Shown: in pieces, positions 1 through 12,332 of the stretch | Numbering within the stretch: position 1 is the stretch's first letter | How the letters are laid out: the number at the start of each line of letters is the position of its first letter | NCBI GenBank assembly: GCA_029931535.1 | Contig: JAQPZY010001561.1 | Coordinates: 3,396,001-3,460,000, forward strand | Direction of reading: 5' to 3' | Length of the DNA: 64,000 nt | Origin: Margaritifera margaritifera | Lineage: Eukaryota; Mollusca; Bivalvia; Unionida; Margaritiferidae | Position numbers and translations under genes: made by a program | Notes under the pieces: generated by a model | Database searches by the model: none | Seen by the model: only the letters and a program-made list of their open reading frames with translations | What the model was told of the DNA's origin: nothing

Positions 1-245
1 TTTCAAAGGAAAAGTTTGCAATCATGCATGTTTGTGTGCACAATGCTTTGTGTGCCAAATCCATATTCTGTTGATTTTGTGTATAATAATCCTTAATACA
101 TTTCCTGTACATTACTTGCTTTCCAGCTTCATATTATATATTTGTACATGTGTAAATATTTTAGGACCACAAGGGTGATTAGTTTTGTTACTAATTCAGT
201 CACCCTCTTAACGTAAAGACTTCCATGCTACTATTATTAGCATTA

Positions 246-257
246 GTATTATTAATA

Positions 258-290
<33 letters not shown>

Positions 291-314
291 GTAGTAGTAG
301 TAGTAGTAGTAGTA
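246..314. repeat. (ATT)n/(TAG)n trinucleotide microsatellite
   Basis: An ATT-type trinucleotide tract grades into a TAG-type tract with only a few interruptions near its left edge. The phase change suggests a point mutation that was later propagated by slippage. Confidence 0.9.
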
Positions 315-919
315 TGCACGCTAAGCCTCAGCTGTCGTGGGTAATCAAGGTAATTACTGATTAATGAACAATGAATCTAATGCTGGCTGTCACTCCAAGT
401 TTGCGTAAAGATTGACTATCACCCAGTAAAATCTGCCTTCTCGGGATGGACAATGATGATAACTTCTGAAGCATATTTTAAGAGCAATGATTGTAAATGA
501 AAAGAAAAAAACAATCTCTGTTTTTATCGACTCATTATATAGTACCTCTGCTTTAATACCCTTAGAAAAGAATGTTCTCTTTTGTTGTGTTATGTGCTTT
601 ATGCCCTGTCAGAGTCAATCAGTCTGTCAGTCTGTCTGTATATATGTATGTACGTATGTATGTTGTTTAACGGCATGTTGGCACAATCATGGCTATACAT
701 TCCCGATTAAAAGTTACGTTCTAAAGATGTAAAGATATCATACTGCTAACGAAAATTTATTTAGAAAAGCTGCCAACATATCGTTGTCAAGATCAGTTTA
801 GTCTGAATTTATTTTTTGCATGACAATTATTATTTACAATGGCTGCTGAAGACTACGGAAAGCTTCGTAGAGACGAGCTATGTAATCGTTGATTACATTC
901 TGACTTATGCTGCAATAGT
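315..919. other. No gene seen; AT-rich unique-looking sequence
   Basis: Only a short degenerate TATG-like tract at about 641-663 stands out. The 81-residue open frame at 487-732 has no recognisable domain and I do not call it. Confidence 0.5.
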
Positions 920-1096
920 CCATTGCCAAGAGAGGAGCCGCGATGGCTTAGTGGTTAGCGCACCGGAATGGAGACCGAATGGGTGCGCGTTCGAATAATA
1001 CCATCGGATCAGCCTGGGTCGACTACTCTGGTGTGTCCTTTGGCAAGGCTCTACTTGTATTGCTGAGCCGTAAAACAACCAAAACCATTGCCAAGA
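920..1096 (+). mobile_element. tRNA-derived SINE with 12-bp TSD
   Basis: The body at 932-1084 starts with a tRNA-like head. A box-A-like stretch (GGCTTAGTGGTTAGCGC, about 945-961) and a box-B-like stretch (GCGTTCGAATAAT, about 987-999) stand in for the internal RNA polymerase III promoter. A central stretch (TGTGTCCTTTGGCAAGGC, about 1032-1049) resembles the conserved domain shared by many animal SINEs of V/Meta type; that naming is an inference. The 3' end is A-rich (GTAAAACAACCAAAA). The 12-bp sequence CCATTGCCAAGA occurs at both 920-931 and 1085-1096 and is read directly as the target-site duplication. The exact TSD suggests a fairly recent, full-length insertion. Family name unknown. Confidence 0.88.
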
Positions 1097-2178
1097 ATAA
1101 ATGAAAATGTGAAAACGCAAGAACATACGTCAAGACGTTTTGCTATACTACGTCCAGCTGTTGCCTGCTTGCTATTATGTCTTGTTTCTTTTGATAATGA
1201 GAGTAGTGGTGATGGCACGGATGATATCATAGCATCGAAAAGCTACGTAACTTCTTGAAAAGAAAAGAATATTACTTAATGTGCAGATTGACTGTGAATA
1301 TAAACTACAATAAAGGTTACCTTGGTAGACAGTGACTTATTTATGGGGGTTTTTTTTCGTCCCTGTGCCGCTCCCACGCAATATCAAAGAGGTGAGGGGC
1401 GGCAGGAAAGAACGGCTGCGAATCTTATTTTCGACAACTACTTATTAGTGTTGTGTTCGCTACATATTGTTATTCACTTCAGCGGTTTAAAAAAATGCCG
1501 CCAAAATTTAGTCGCCCTGTGATATTTGCAGCCCTAGGCCTGGGTCTAGTCAGCCTTGGCGGAAATATGTCACTGTTGGTACACACGTCCATTTAAAAAA
1601 TACATGCTTATAGAATAAAACATTTCCGAACATGTTTTTTAAGATTTAAACATAAAACATCTTTTTAAAGGACACATGTGCATAAAAGACATTTTTTTGT
1701 ACAATGGGAGTTCTATTTAGTTTCATCGTACACGACGTAAGATTTACACTTTGTGAGAAAAATTATCTTCCATTTGGATGTTCTTCTGATTTTACTCACG
1801 TTTATCTGGGAGGTCGTTTTCTTTCATTCATCATGTACTCTCCTTACCTCTGTGTTTCCTTAACCAGAATTATTGATCAATTCACACAGCACAGAGGCGG
1901 AATAAAAGTGTGCCAGAACCATCCTCAGGCACTTTTATTTTGTCATCCAATTACGATTACTTGCTATCTGCATCTTAAATAGGTTCAGATAGCGCCTTCT
2001 CAGACGCATCCTATTAGAGCACAGAACATCGCAAATATATGTAAATAGCTTGTGTAAATCATTTAGCCAATTATTTAGTGACCTAACAAGTCTAGCTACA
2101 GTAATTCTTGTTCTGTCCCCATGTGAACAGTTAATGTTAACTTTCTATTTATCAATTCATGGAGCATTTTTGGAACAG
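1097..2178. other. No gene seen between two SINEs
   Basis: AT-rich sequence with no array, clear inverted repeat or recognisable coding domain. Open frames at 1322-1522 and 1704-1982 are short and have no known motif. Confidence 0.5.
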
Positions 2179-2368
2179 TGGTGACTGAGCGATTAGCCTG
2201 CCTGGCTTAAAATCAGTGGGTTGCATGTTCGAATCGTGCCCAGACCAGCACGGCTTGACATTCATTGTGTGTCTCTGGACAAAGCACTTAATTCTCATTG
2301 GTTCTGCAATATATAGTGTTTTATGTCCTGATGTACCTTTAAAAACTATTCAATAAATCAATCAATCA
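2179..2368 (+). mobile_element. tRNA-derived SINE, second family
   Basis: A box-A-like stretch (TGACTGAGCGATTAGCCTGC) begins near 2182. A box-B-like stretch (TGTTCGAATCGTGCC) begins near 2226, about 45 bases on, the usual tRNA spacing. Downstream, TGTGTCTCTGGACAAAGCAC (about 2269-2288) is a diverged version of the central domain in the SINE at 932-1084. The 3' end is a short (AATC)n tail (2351-2368). I did not find an exact TSD, so the insertion is probably old. Confidence 0.8.
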
Positions 2369-2654
2369 TTTACATGCTTCAGCGCCATAGTAGATGTGGT
2401 ACGAATTAATCCCACATGTATAATTAGAGTGATCTAACGTATCATGGATGTCATCGAAAGGGGAGATAAGTAATAATGTATCATCTTATTTCTCTGAAAA
2501 TTGAGCAAGATACTTTTCTAGATGAACACATTTGACACAGATGTAAGAATACATTTTCAAACTCATGTATTGTTTTCATCATCCAAACTATCCCTTTCTA
2601 ATGTCGAGGATCAATAAGAAGCTGCTTCTTTAATTTGTAGAGCACTGTGATTGA

Positions 2655-2895
2655 ACTAATTTTCATGAGTTAAAAATTTTCGTGGATTTCGTGGTTGCAT
2701 AAATTTCAAGACCTAACTAACAGTGATCTTCTTCTGGGAACAATAGGACACTTAACCAAATACACGAACAGTGATTGTCCTGAGGGAACAATACGACACT
2801 TATCAAATCCACAAATTTAAGTACCGACCCAAAATATATTTGTCCGTAAAATCACGAAAATTTATATCCAGCAAAATAAATGAATTTTCACCTAT
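2655..2895. repeat. Degenerate TTCGTGG-type repeat, possible MITE remnant
   Basis: Short motifs of the form TTTTCGTGG/TTCGTGGTT near 2675-2695 recur as diverged reverse complements (TCACGAAAATTTATATCC, near 2852-2870), giving a weak terminal inverted repeat. The interior holds two diverged copies of a ~46-bp unit (about 2720-2810, GGGAACAAT..GACACTTA). No target duplication was found. A decayed non-autonomous DNA element is the best reading, but the inverted repeat is poor. Confidence 0.4.
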
Positions 2896-3895
2896 TCACG
2901 TTATATTTATTGCTAGAAAAAGTTAGAAAGTACCAATGATATACCTTACCCTTTACTCAAAAATGTACTTCGATTCCAGCCGAGGGCTCAGACCGCTATT
3001 TTCCAAAACATCAATGTTAACGTTTGTGAAAATAAATCTATTGTGTGCACTGGATATCCCAGTACACTATACATGTATTTGTTGATTGAAGTTAGAGCAA
3101 ACTTTCGGAAAATTAGATGCTTCGCTGCGTTTTCTTGAGATACATGTCCCCAAATCGGGATACCGAACAAAGCTACCTTGATGAGTTATCTCGCACCAAG
3201 CAGACACAATATAATCTTGGCTTACCGGAAACAAATCGAAATCGTGCACGTGCACATATAGGGTCTATGTAGAAGTTGAAATCACTGATACGAGTCTTTG
3301 AAAATTATTAAAGAAAAATTCCAGGTGATATTACAGCCAATTGCTCGATCTCCAAGTATTAAGTCCGGTATCATATATTCCACCACCCCCAACCCCAACT
3401 TGGAGACAGCTACCCTGCTTACTTAATACTGAGTCGTCTTGGTCCTAAAACACGATGATTCAAGCAGTGACTAAGATAACAATGTTGCGAGTAGTTGTCT
3501 TTTAATTATCCCAGTTCTGTATACAGCCTAACATCGTTATGAGCAGAGAATGTTTCTGTCAGTTAAGGTGTTGAATTGCGCAAGAAACAAATCATTTTTA
3601 TAAATTTCACGATTTTATAAATCGTACATGGGAAATGTCACAGCGCAATTAAGAATAATTTGTTTTGGTCCATATAAATCTAGTCATTATCATCTGATGT
3701 TATGACTTTATAAAGTTGTTTTATTTCATTTCCATGATTTTCGTTTACACTGTAATTTAAAGTGGTAACTCTGATACCAAACCCATCACTACTAATACTA
3801 CTAAACAATGGAAGTATGCACTATTACTGTTATTTTTGGAGGAAAAGATTGAGAATAAGTGTGCATCTTTTCAATTTTTCTTCAGAGAAGAAATT
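2896..3895. other. No gene seen; AT-rich sequence
   Basis: Apart from a short C-rich run near 3380-3400 I see no array, inverted repeat or recognisable open frame. Confidence 0.5.
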
Positions 3896-4296
3896 AAAAT
3901 GTAATGCATTGGGCATACCCATATCACTTTTAAACAATATAAAACGTAATGCATTGGGTATACCCATATCACTTTTATACAGTATAAAATGTAATGCATT
4001 GGGCATACCCATATCACTTTTATACAATATAAAATGTAATGCATTGGGTATAACCATATCACTTTTATACAATATAAAATGTAATGCATTTAGTATACCC
4101 ATATCACTTTTATACAGTATAACATGTAATGCATTTGGTATACCCATATCACTTTTATACAGTATAACATGTAATGCATTTGGTATAACCATATCACTTT
4201 TATACAGTATAAAATGTAATGCATTGGGCATACCCATATCACTTTTATACAGTATAACATGTAACGCATTGGGTATACCCATATCACCTTTATAGA
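3896..4296. repeat. 45-bp minisatellite, 9 copies
   Basis: Units start at 3901, 3946, 3991 and so on every 45 bases. Each contains GTAATGCATT, then the palindromic GGGTATACCC or a variant (GGGCATACCC, GGTATAACC), then ATATCACTTTTATACA. Because 45 is a multiple of 3, frames stay open on both strands (177 codons +, 179 codons -). These are artefacts of the periodicity, not evidence of a gene. Confidence 0.95.
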
Positions 4297-4469
4297 GTAT
4301 GAGTATGTGTGAAATTAAAGTAAATGTTCGATCTAGCACATTTAATTGGACTAATTCCAGTCTCTTCAAATTATGAAGTAATTGTCTTAAGCGCCAAAAA
4401 AATATTGTGGAATAGTTTTTTTTTTTTTACATCCCAACACATTTTTAATTTGTTATCATATCCATGTCA

Positions 4470-4473
<4 letters not shown>

Positions 4474-4517
<44 letters not shown>
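4474..4517. repeat. (TA)n microsatellite
   Basis: Uninterrupted TA dinucleotide tract of about 44 bases, between the 45-bp and 49-bp minisatellites. Confidence 0.95.
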
Positions 4518-4520
<3 letters not shown>

Positions 4521-4619
4521 GCATACTGAGTTTGCGCAGATGCATCTCCGTAAATCCAACTCAAAGTAACATGTGCTAGTCCGCTCACAGTTTAAATTTT
4601 CAAAGTCAACGAATCAGAC

Positions 4620-4821
4620 ATGTGTTTGGCAAAAGGAACTTTTTATGCCATCAGACTTTACCATGTCTATTTGTATGGCAAAAGGGACTTTTTATGCCAT
4701 CAGACTTTACCACGTCTATTTGTATGGCAAAAGGGACTTTTTATGCCATCAGACTTTACTACGTCTATTTGTATGGCAAAAGGGACTTTTTATGCCATCA
4801 GACTTTACCACGTCTATTTGT
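4620..4821. repeat. 49-bp minisatellite, 4 copies
   Basis: Four units with starts at 4627, 4676, 4725 and 4774. Each contains TGGCAAAAGG, CTTTTTATGCCA and TCAGACTTTACCACGTC. The first two motifs are partly complementary, so each unit could form a weak hairpin. Open frames in three phases here come from the repetition. Confidence 0.95.
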
Positions 4822-5320
4822 AAACCTTTCAGGAATATTACTTAGTGAAAATAAGATATTAAAATGTGTAATTAGTTCTCTCAGTGGCTTTTAGGCCCCA
4901 TTATTAAAGACCACGTCAAAAACGGGCTTCAAAAGAAGCAGAAAAATAGTAATGTATTTTTATCATAGACCTTGGTTTGTTTATTTTTAAAAGTTGAAAA
5001 GCTATACACCAGCAGGTATTATTTCAGTGGCATTGATGAACTGAATGATTTTTCGTTACTACCGTTAACCTCTCAAACATTCGTATATTTCTGTAACGTC
5101 AGACAAGATATGTTATAGATAAGGACGAAACTTAATACAGCTTATCTTTCACATATATTTGCAGTGATCCCTTCCCTTCAGTTTCCGCTCATACAATAAC
5201 ATATGGAATAACGAAACAGGTTAACAGGTTGGTGTACTTCGCAAATAGACCCGTAAAACCTAGATTGTCACGCATCATTACTTGTTTACATATCTGTCGC
5301 TTATTTATGGCACAGTGAGC
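4822..5320. other. No gene seen; AT-rich sequence
   Basis: No tandem array, transposon end or recognisable coding domain was found between the 49-bp and 12-bp arrays. Confidence 0.5.
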
Positions 5321-5441
5321 AAAGGATAGTAAAAAGGATAGTGACAAGGATAGTAACAAGGATAGTAAAAAGGATAGTAACAAGGATAGTGACAAGGATA
5401 GTAACAAGGATAGTAACAAGGATAGTGACAAGGATAGTGAC
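5321..5441. repeat. 12-bp minisatellite, about 10 copies
   Basis: Tandem copies of AAGGATAGTAAC with variants ending AAA or GAC. The open frames on the minus strand across this block are low-complexity repeats and not protein evidence. Confidence 0.95.
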
Positions 5442-5802
5442 AAGTCATTGTTTCCAGTGTATCAGTATCCATTTTTGAAATATATCCATCATAAGAAGTC
5501 ACTTTCTTCTCCATGTCTTCGATACTTTTATTTTTCCTTTACTTTTCGAAGCTTGTTAACTGTGAATATTATAAAACTAAAGTTGAAAAAAATAATGGGT
5601 CCATATTTTCAATGAAGTCTTATTTTTGTTTATTTTTTTATTTATTTTTTTTATTTTGACACAAATGGTCAGGGTCGTGCAATAGACAGTACCTATGAAA
5701 ACTCCATTCCTATAGCATGACACAACGCTATTCCAATGGTAGCATATCATTTCCTCGATAAATTAAGCCTAAACATGAAAATATTAAATTAATGTTAACA
5801 TC

Positions 5803-5804
<2 letters not shown>
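5442..5804. other. No gene seen; T-rich tracts
   Basis: Contains a T-rich low-complexity stretch near 5620-5657 and nothing else recognisable. Confidence 0.5.
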
Positions 5805-5807
<3 letters not shown>

Positions 5808-5838
<31 letters not shown>

Positions 5839-5876
5839 TGTATGTATGTATGTATGTATGTATGTATGTATGTATG

Positions 5877-5967
<91 letters not shown>
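5808..5967. repeat. Compound microsatellite (TATG)n-(TA)n-(GA)n
   Basis: Three abutting tracts: TATG tetranucleotide (about 5808-5881), TA dinucleotide (about 5882-5933) and GA dinucleotide (about 5934-5966). Each neighbour shares bases with the next, consistent with one tract seeding another by slippage. Confidence 0.95.
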
Positions 5968-6046
5968 AACACAAATTTTCACAGAACGAGGCGGCTCCTT
6001 TTTACATCCATGTGTTAATTTTCACTTTGTCAGTATATTCCTCCTT

Positions 6047-6154
6047 TAACGAGACACTTCTGATTGATCATGAAGATTAAAATGACGTCACATTATGACA
6101 TCAGATTAATGACTTCATTTTAGTTTTCATGATCAATCTGAAGTGTCCCGTTTA
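6047..6154. repeat. Long imperfect hairpin, MITE-like
   Basis: The left arm (6047-6085, containing GAGACACTTCTGATTGATCA) pairs with the right arm (6115-6154, containing TGATCAATCTGAAGTGTCCC). The arms are about 39 nt with few mismatches, around a loop of about 29 nt. This fold-back structure is typical of a small non-autonomous DNA element. I see no clear target duplication, so class and age are undetermined. Confidence 0.75.
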
Positions 6155-6223
6155 TGAGTTAAAGTAAAATCATGAATAGAATAAAGAACTGTCATTATGT
6201 AACCATTTCATACATGTCTATGT

Positions 6224-6226
<3 letters not shown>

Positions 6227-6310
<84 letters not shown>
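6227..6310. repeat. Compound microsatellite (TA)n-(CA)n
   Basis: A TA tract to about 6290 followed directly by a CA tract to 6310. Confidence 0.95.
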
Positions 6311-6639
6311 GATCAAAACAGACACCTGTAAGAATTATTTTGCAAATAGAAAGAGTTGTCAGTTAGAATTTTTTTTAAAAAAGCTTGTTAGAAATTTCAT
6401 GCAGTCTAATTTAGTTTATCATCAGTTTCTATCAGAATATTTGTACTTACCTGTGAAAACCTTTGCAGATTTTAGTTAGCATTTCACATATTATCCTAAA
6501 TTTCGAGTACATTGAAAATTTCACAATATGTAAGTACTTTATTTCTTCCTATGCTTTAGTATTTTAAGTTCAGACTCTAACAGTAATTGTTAATAATTTC
6601 TTTTATTTGCAGGTAAGTACTGTCAATGCCAGTTAGACA
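6311..6639. other. No gene seen
   Basis: AT-rich sequence. A splice-donor-like CAGGTAAGTACTG occurs at 6610-6622, but no open frame supports an exon. Confidence 0.45.
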
Positions 6640-6709
6640 TTTATCCTATCTGTAAGTAGACATTTATCATATCTGTAAGTAGACATTTCTCATATCTGTA
6701 AGAAGACAT
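6640..6709. repeat. 23-bp repeat, 3 copies
   Basis: Three copies built around TCTGTAAGTAGACATTTATC with minor differences (TTCTC, AAGAAGAC). Confidence 0.85.
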
Positions 6710-6976
6710 TATTTCATTACATCATCTTAAGCCTTGCACAAACAAGAAAGTGTCATGTGATGCGTTTTTGTGGAATGTTATCAAATGGAATGTAGCCTTT
6801 TGGCGGAAAACATCATTCGAAGAATAAAGCTTTCAGTAGCCAATCTGATTCAAAAGTCATGGTTGTTCGTGGACTACATAGATTAGATTTTTATCAGTAA
6901 AATAACATATTCTGACATTTCTGCAGTCAGTGCCAAACTTGTTACTGACGCCTCAGATTTTGTATAGTCTTAATCA

Positions 6977-7606
6977 TTAACTCATTAACCCCTGGCGCCA
7001 CGTTTACTCGTCATGAGGTTGTACCCTACTTCCGAGCTCTGTAACGTGAACATCATTTAGGATACACTAAAGTGGATGGTATTTCAGGAAAGTAGACAGA
7101 TGTAGCTCTACAATGATACCAAATAATGTCGACTTTCTACTCGCATTAAAAAATACCGCGAAAAAAATGCAGTTTTTGAGACCCGATTTTTTTTTAGGTC
7201 AAAAATTGCCAGTTTCGGAACCGGAGTTTGTGTCCGGATTTTAGACTTTTTGTCCTTAGATTTAAAGCAGACCGGTCCGAACTGCACACAGACAGATGAA
7301 ACTTTGCAAAAAGTAGGATAAGTTTGAGATTTGGAGTAAAAAGGGGCCAGGACACAAAAATCGGGGATCCAATACGAAAAAAAAGAAAAAAAAAGAAAAA
7401 AAGAAGTCCAACTTTTACCCTTCTGCACATGCGCGAGCGTAATAGCCAATCAAAAACAATGTTTCTGATACACCTAAGCATTCGGCTAAACGAAAAACTT
7501 TCTTAAGCAGATGTGTTTTGCTGCCTTTAGAAGTAACCCCAAAAATGCGTTTCCTACCCCCATTTCAGGCGAAAATGAAAAGAATCTCCAGGGGTTAATG
7601 AGTTAA
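6977..7606. mobile_element. Non-autonomous piggyBac-like element with TTAA target sites
   Basis: The left end is TTAA (6977-6980) followed by CTCATTAACCCCTGGCG (6981-6997). The right end is CTCCAGGGGTTAATGAG (7586-7602) followed by TTAA (7603-7606). The 17-bp ends are inverted repeats with one mismatch, and the exact TTAA flanks are the hallmark of piggyBac-type integration. The 622-bp interior carries A-rich runs (about 7377-7405) and no transposase-like frame; the 113- and 95-codon minus frames here match nothing I know. A non-autonomous derivative is the simplest reading. The superfamily is inferred from the target site, not from a transposase. Confidence 0.8.
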
Positions 7607-8477
7607 TAACACGCTCTGATTTTCTAGGATATATAAAGATTTTTCTAACTGCTAAAGGACACTTAACTCTTTATTCGATATCCTTGTATTTATCATGTTA
7701 ATTTGTACTCTTAGATATACAGAACAACATGACTAAACCGATCCCTGAGTAACACGATCTTCTGTTTAATCTAGCCGATTACGCACATTTAAATTGTAAT
7801 GGAAGAAATCGTGACTAACACGGTTACTGTCAAAACCGAATACAGAACTGAAATTCTGGTCCAAAAAGTGTAACACAATATCGACATTACCTATGCATTC
7901 CCATTACAAAACATTTTTTTTATATTTTATTTTTTATATTTTATTTTCCGCATCAAATATATCCGCTATCGTCATTTGTCAGCACAGATGCACACAAGTT
8001 GCTTTTTTGAAAAGTGGAAATTTATTTTACGGGATGAGAAGCCCGTGGCAGAAATAATGCTAACTTTCTAATGAAGTCCTCATCACAGACATAACACGCA
8101 TCGACCTTCTGTGCCTTTCTAAACATGATGCTAATGCTGTGAATTTCAACAAGTTGTTCGATTTGATGGACCAATCGCTGACTATTCACCGCAGCGAGGT
8201 GTCAGTCTTGAATGATAAGACGCATGCAATGAACAAGTCAGCTGGCTGACCTGGCATCCTGCTTGGATGAGTGCCTCATTGCAAAATTAAAACTATTACG
8301 GTCACGGGTTTATGATTAGTCTTTATCGGGATGCTTTCCAATGCATGTTTGAAGTCCCGTACATTCACGCCCATAGCTTTTAAGTTGCTTACCTAAGCAA
8401 CCGCATTTACTATCTCTATCCACTGATCTGATCTATTTATGTGATCCTAGATATGTTTTGACTTATATATACATATA
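7607..8477. other. No gene seen
   Basis: AT-rich sequence with T-rich low complexity near 7912-7945. No array, transposon terminus or coding domain recognised. Confidence 0.5.
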
Positions 8478-9286
<809 letters not shown>

Positions 9287-11143
9287 GGCAAATGTTAGTG
9301 ATACAGAAAGGCAAATGCTAGTGATAAAGAAAGGCAAATGCTAGTGATAAAGAAAGTCAAATGCCAGTGATAAAGAAAGTCAAATGCTAGTGATAAAGAA
9401 AGTCAAATGCTGGTGATAAAGAAAGGCAAATGCTAGTGATAAAGAAAGGCAAATGCTAGTGATAAAGAAAGTCAAATGCTAGTGATACAGAAAGGCAAAT
9501 GCTAGTGATAAAGAAAGGCAAATGCTAGTGACAAAGAAAGGCAAATGCTGGCGATAAAGAAAGTCAAATGTTAGTGATAAAGAAAGGCAAATGCTAGCGA
9601 TAAAGAAAGGCAAATGCTGGCGGTAAAGAAAGTCAAATACTAGCGATAAAGAGAGTCAAATGCTAGCGATAAAGAAAGTCAAATGCTAGCAATAAAGGAA
9701 GGCAAACGCTGGCGATAAAGAAAGGCAAATGTTAGTGATACAGAAAGGCAAATGCTAGTGCTAAAGAAAGGCAAATGCTAGTGATAAAGAAAGTCAAATG
9801 CTAGTGATAAAGAAAGTTAAATGCTAGTGATAAAGAAAGGCAAATGCCAGTGATAAAGAAAGTCAAATGCTAGTGATAAAGAAAGTCAAATGCTAGTGAT
9901 AAAGAAAGTCAAATGCCAGTGATAAAGAAAGTCAAATGCTAGTGATAAAGAAAGTCAAATGCTGGTGATAAAGAAAGGCAAATGCTAGTGATAAAGAAAG
10001 GCAAATGCTAGTGATAAAGAAAGTCTAATGCTAGTGATACAGAAAGGCAAATGCTAGTGATAAAGAAAGTCAAATGCTAGTGACAAAGAAAGGCAAATGC
10101 TGGCGATAAAGAAAGTCAAATGTTAGTGATAAAGAAAGGCAAATGCTAGCGATAAAGAAAGGCAAATGCTGGCGGTAAAGAAAGTCAAATACTAGCGATA
10201 AAGAGAGTCAAATGCTAGCGATAAAGAAAGTCAAATGCTAGCAATAAAGAAAGGCAAACGCTGGCGATAAAGAAAGGCAAATGTTAGTGATACAGAAAGG
10301 CAAATGCTAGTGCTAAAGAAAGGCAAATGCTAGTGATAAAGAAAGTCAAATGCTAGTGATAAAGAAAGTCAAATGCTAGTGATAAAGAAAGGCAAATGCC
10401 AGTGATAAAGAAAGTGAAATGCTAGTGATAAAGAAAGTCAAATGCTAGTGATAAAGAAAGGCAAATGCTATTGATACAGAACGTCAAATGCTAGTGATAA
10501 AGAAAGTCAAATGCTAGTGATAAAGAAAGGAAGGCAAATGCTAGTGATAAAGAAAGTCAAATGCTAGTGATAAAGAAAGTCAAATGCTAGTGATACAGAA
10601 AGGCAAATGCCAGTGATAAAGAAAGGCAAATGCTATTGATACAGAAAGTCAAATGCTAGTGATAAAGAAAGTCAAATGCTAGTGATAAAGAAAGGCAAAT
10701 GCCAGTGATAAAGAAAGTCAAATGCTAGTGATAAAGAAAGGCAAATGCTAGTGATACAGAAAGGCAAATGCTAGTGATAAAGAAAGGCAAATGCTAGTGA
10801 TAAAGAAAGGCAAATGCTAGTGATAAAGAAAGGCAAATGCTAGTGATACAGAAAGGCAAATGCTAGTGATAAAGAAAGTCAAATGCCAGTGATACAGAAA
10901 GGCAAATGCTAGTGATAAAGAAAGGCAAATGCTAGTGACAAAGAAAGGCAAATGCTGGCGATAAAGAAAGTCAAATGTTAGTGATAAAGAAAGGCAAATG
11001 CTAGCGGTAAAGAAAGTCAAATACTAGCGATAAAGGGAGTCACATGCTAGCGATAAAGAAAGTCAAATGCTAGCAATAAAGAAAGTCAAATGCTAGCGAT
11101 AAAGAAAGACAAATGCTAGCAATAAAGAAAGGCAAATGCTAGC
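9287..11143. repeat. 23-bp minisatellite, about 80 copies, with higher-order structure
   Basis: Tandem copies built on GGCAAATGCTAGTGATAAAG plus AAA, with recurring variants (GTCAAATG, GCTGGCGGT, GATACAG, GCTAGCAAT). The variants recur in a fixed order. The GGCGGTAAAG variant is at 9619 and 10171, a spacing of 552 bases or 24 units. A related AGCGGTAAAG falls at 11003, 36 units later after allowing for a 4-base insertion near 10526. This suggests amplification of multi-unit blocks as well as single units. The right edge runs into the duplicated segment starting near 11139. Confidence 0.97.
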
Positions 11144-11556
11144 GATTTTATGTAGGAGTATTCATTATGCTGAGAATTTATTTTAGAAATGAACACATTT
11201 GTAATATTTTATGTGGACTAGGAGCCTATATAACCATTCCAGATTGGTTCCCTTTGTCGACGTGCTGTTGCAATGTGTGTAGTAATACATCTAGCTTAGG
11301 ATATACACTACAAATCCACATAGGAAGAGAGGTACTTCTTTTTGTATATATCTAGAAGCTTCAGAGGTGCAACTGTTATTCTTTTGTGGATTGTTTAAAA
11401 ATTAATATATCAGTACAGTAGGCTCCTAAATCGAAACAAACTACCCGAGATCTTCGAAATGGCAACTGTAAGACAATTATGCTTTTGCAGAAGGTTTCAA
11501 GGAAACGTGTAGTTGACCACGAGTAATTATTATGACCGTAAAATGTAATTTTAGTA
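11139..11556. repeat. Diverged duplicated segment, copy A
   Basis: Aligns by eye with 12345-13020. Shared landmarks in order are ATTTTATGTA, TGTTGCAATGTGTG, TATATATC followed by CAGAGGTG, the CGAAATGGCAACTG/CAAAATGGTAATTG pair, TTCTTTTG/TGCTTTTGCA, and a terminal TAATTATTATGA plus AATTTTAG. No coding frame is conserved between the copies. This copy lacks the 248-bp insertion present in copy B, so it represents the pre-insertion state. Confidence 0.75.
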
Positions 11557-12332
11557 ATAAAATACACCCATGGAAAGGACCTGGATAAAATATACCCAAG
11601 CCCTTTCTCGCCTGTTTTATCAGTCAGTTAGGGTGAGTTTGTTTGTAATGTTAGGAATAAGTTGGCTGTTGTGTAAGTTTTAGACCTTTACTCTTACAGT
11701 ACCAACTTTAATCCACGCTGCTTTTTAAAGACAGAGGCATGCTGGGATAGCTCAATAGAATGTTGTATAATGGATTTTCCCAGCAGAGCTATTAATAACA
11801 CGTTCAAGCAGACGATTAACACTTCTTGACTTTCAAAATTGGATATAGACGATTGCTATTATTATTGGTTAGGGAACAAAAATGTACAGTTTTTATGCTA
11901 AAGTTTTATACAAGTTTTGCATTTTTTTGTTTGTTTCTATTTTGTCAAACCGGATACATCTGCCCGGACAAAACCGTACCACTAAACGAGGTTGCATGCT
12001 CACTGTATGTTAAGGATAATATCTTGCTTTTGCAACTTGGCAATTAAAGAATTATATTTTTCTGCTTTTCCATAATTTTCATACAAGTTCTCAAATCTTT
12101 GATTTTATTAAGGGTGAATCGTTCTCCGTTTCATTTAAAATGACGCAATTGTTTGAGGAAACATTTGGAATTTCAATAAAGCAGAAAAGGACCGCTTGTT
12201 CACCCAAAGGTGGTGAAAATTGAAGTCTGTGAGAAAGGAAGAGTGGGTTTCAAGATGTACTTTTTTTCCTATGATAATCATTGTACACGTACACCTTTCA
12301 TATTACCATTTGCTAGACAGGCCTCTCAAAAG
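11557..12332. other. No gene seen between the duplicated segments
   Basis: AT-rich sequence without arrays or transposon termini. A 73-codon frame at 11826-12047 is unrecognised. Confidence 0.5.

Noticed and set aside
3762..4369. 177- and 179-codon open frames over the 45-bp array
   Set aside because: Same periodicity artefact; both strands are open at once and nothing outside the array supports an exon.
6610..6622. Exon/intron boundary at CAGGTAAGTACTG (also near 61652)
   Set aside because: The splice-like string occurs twice, but no open frame or acceptor-exon pair supports it.
9287..11143. CRISPR array
   Set aside because: Repeats are contiguous without unique spacers, and the surroundings are clearly eukaryotic with SINEs and LINEs. 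The same applies to every other array here.
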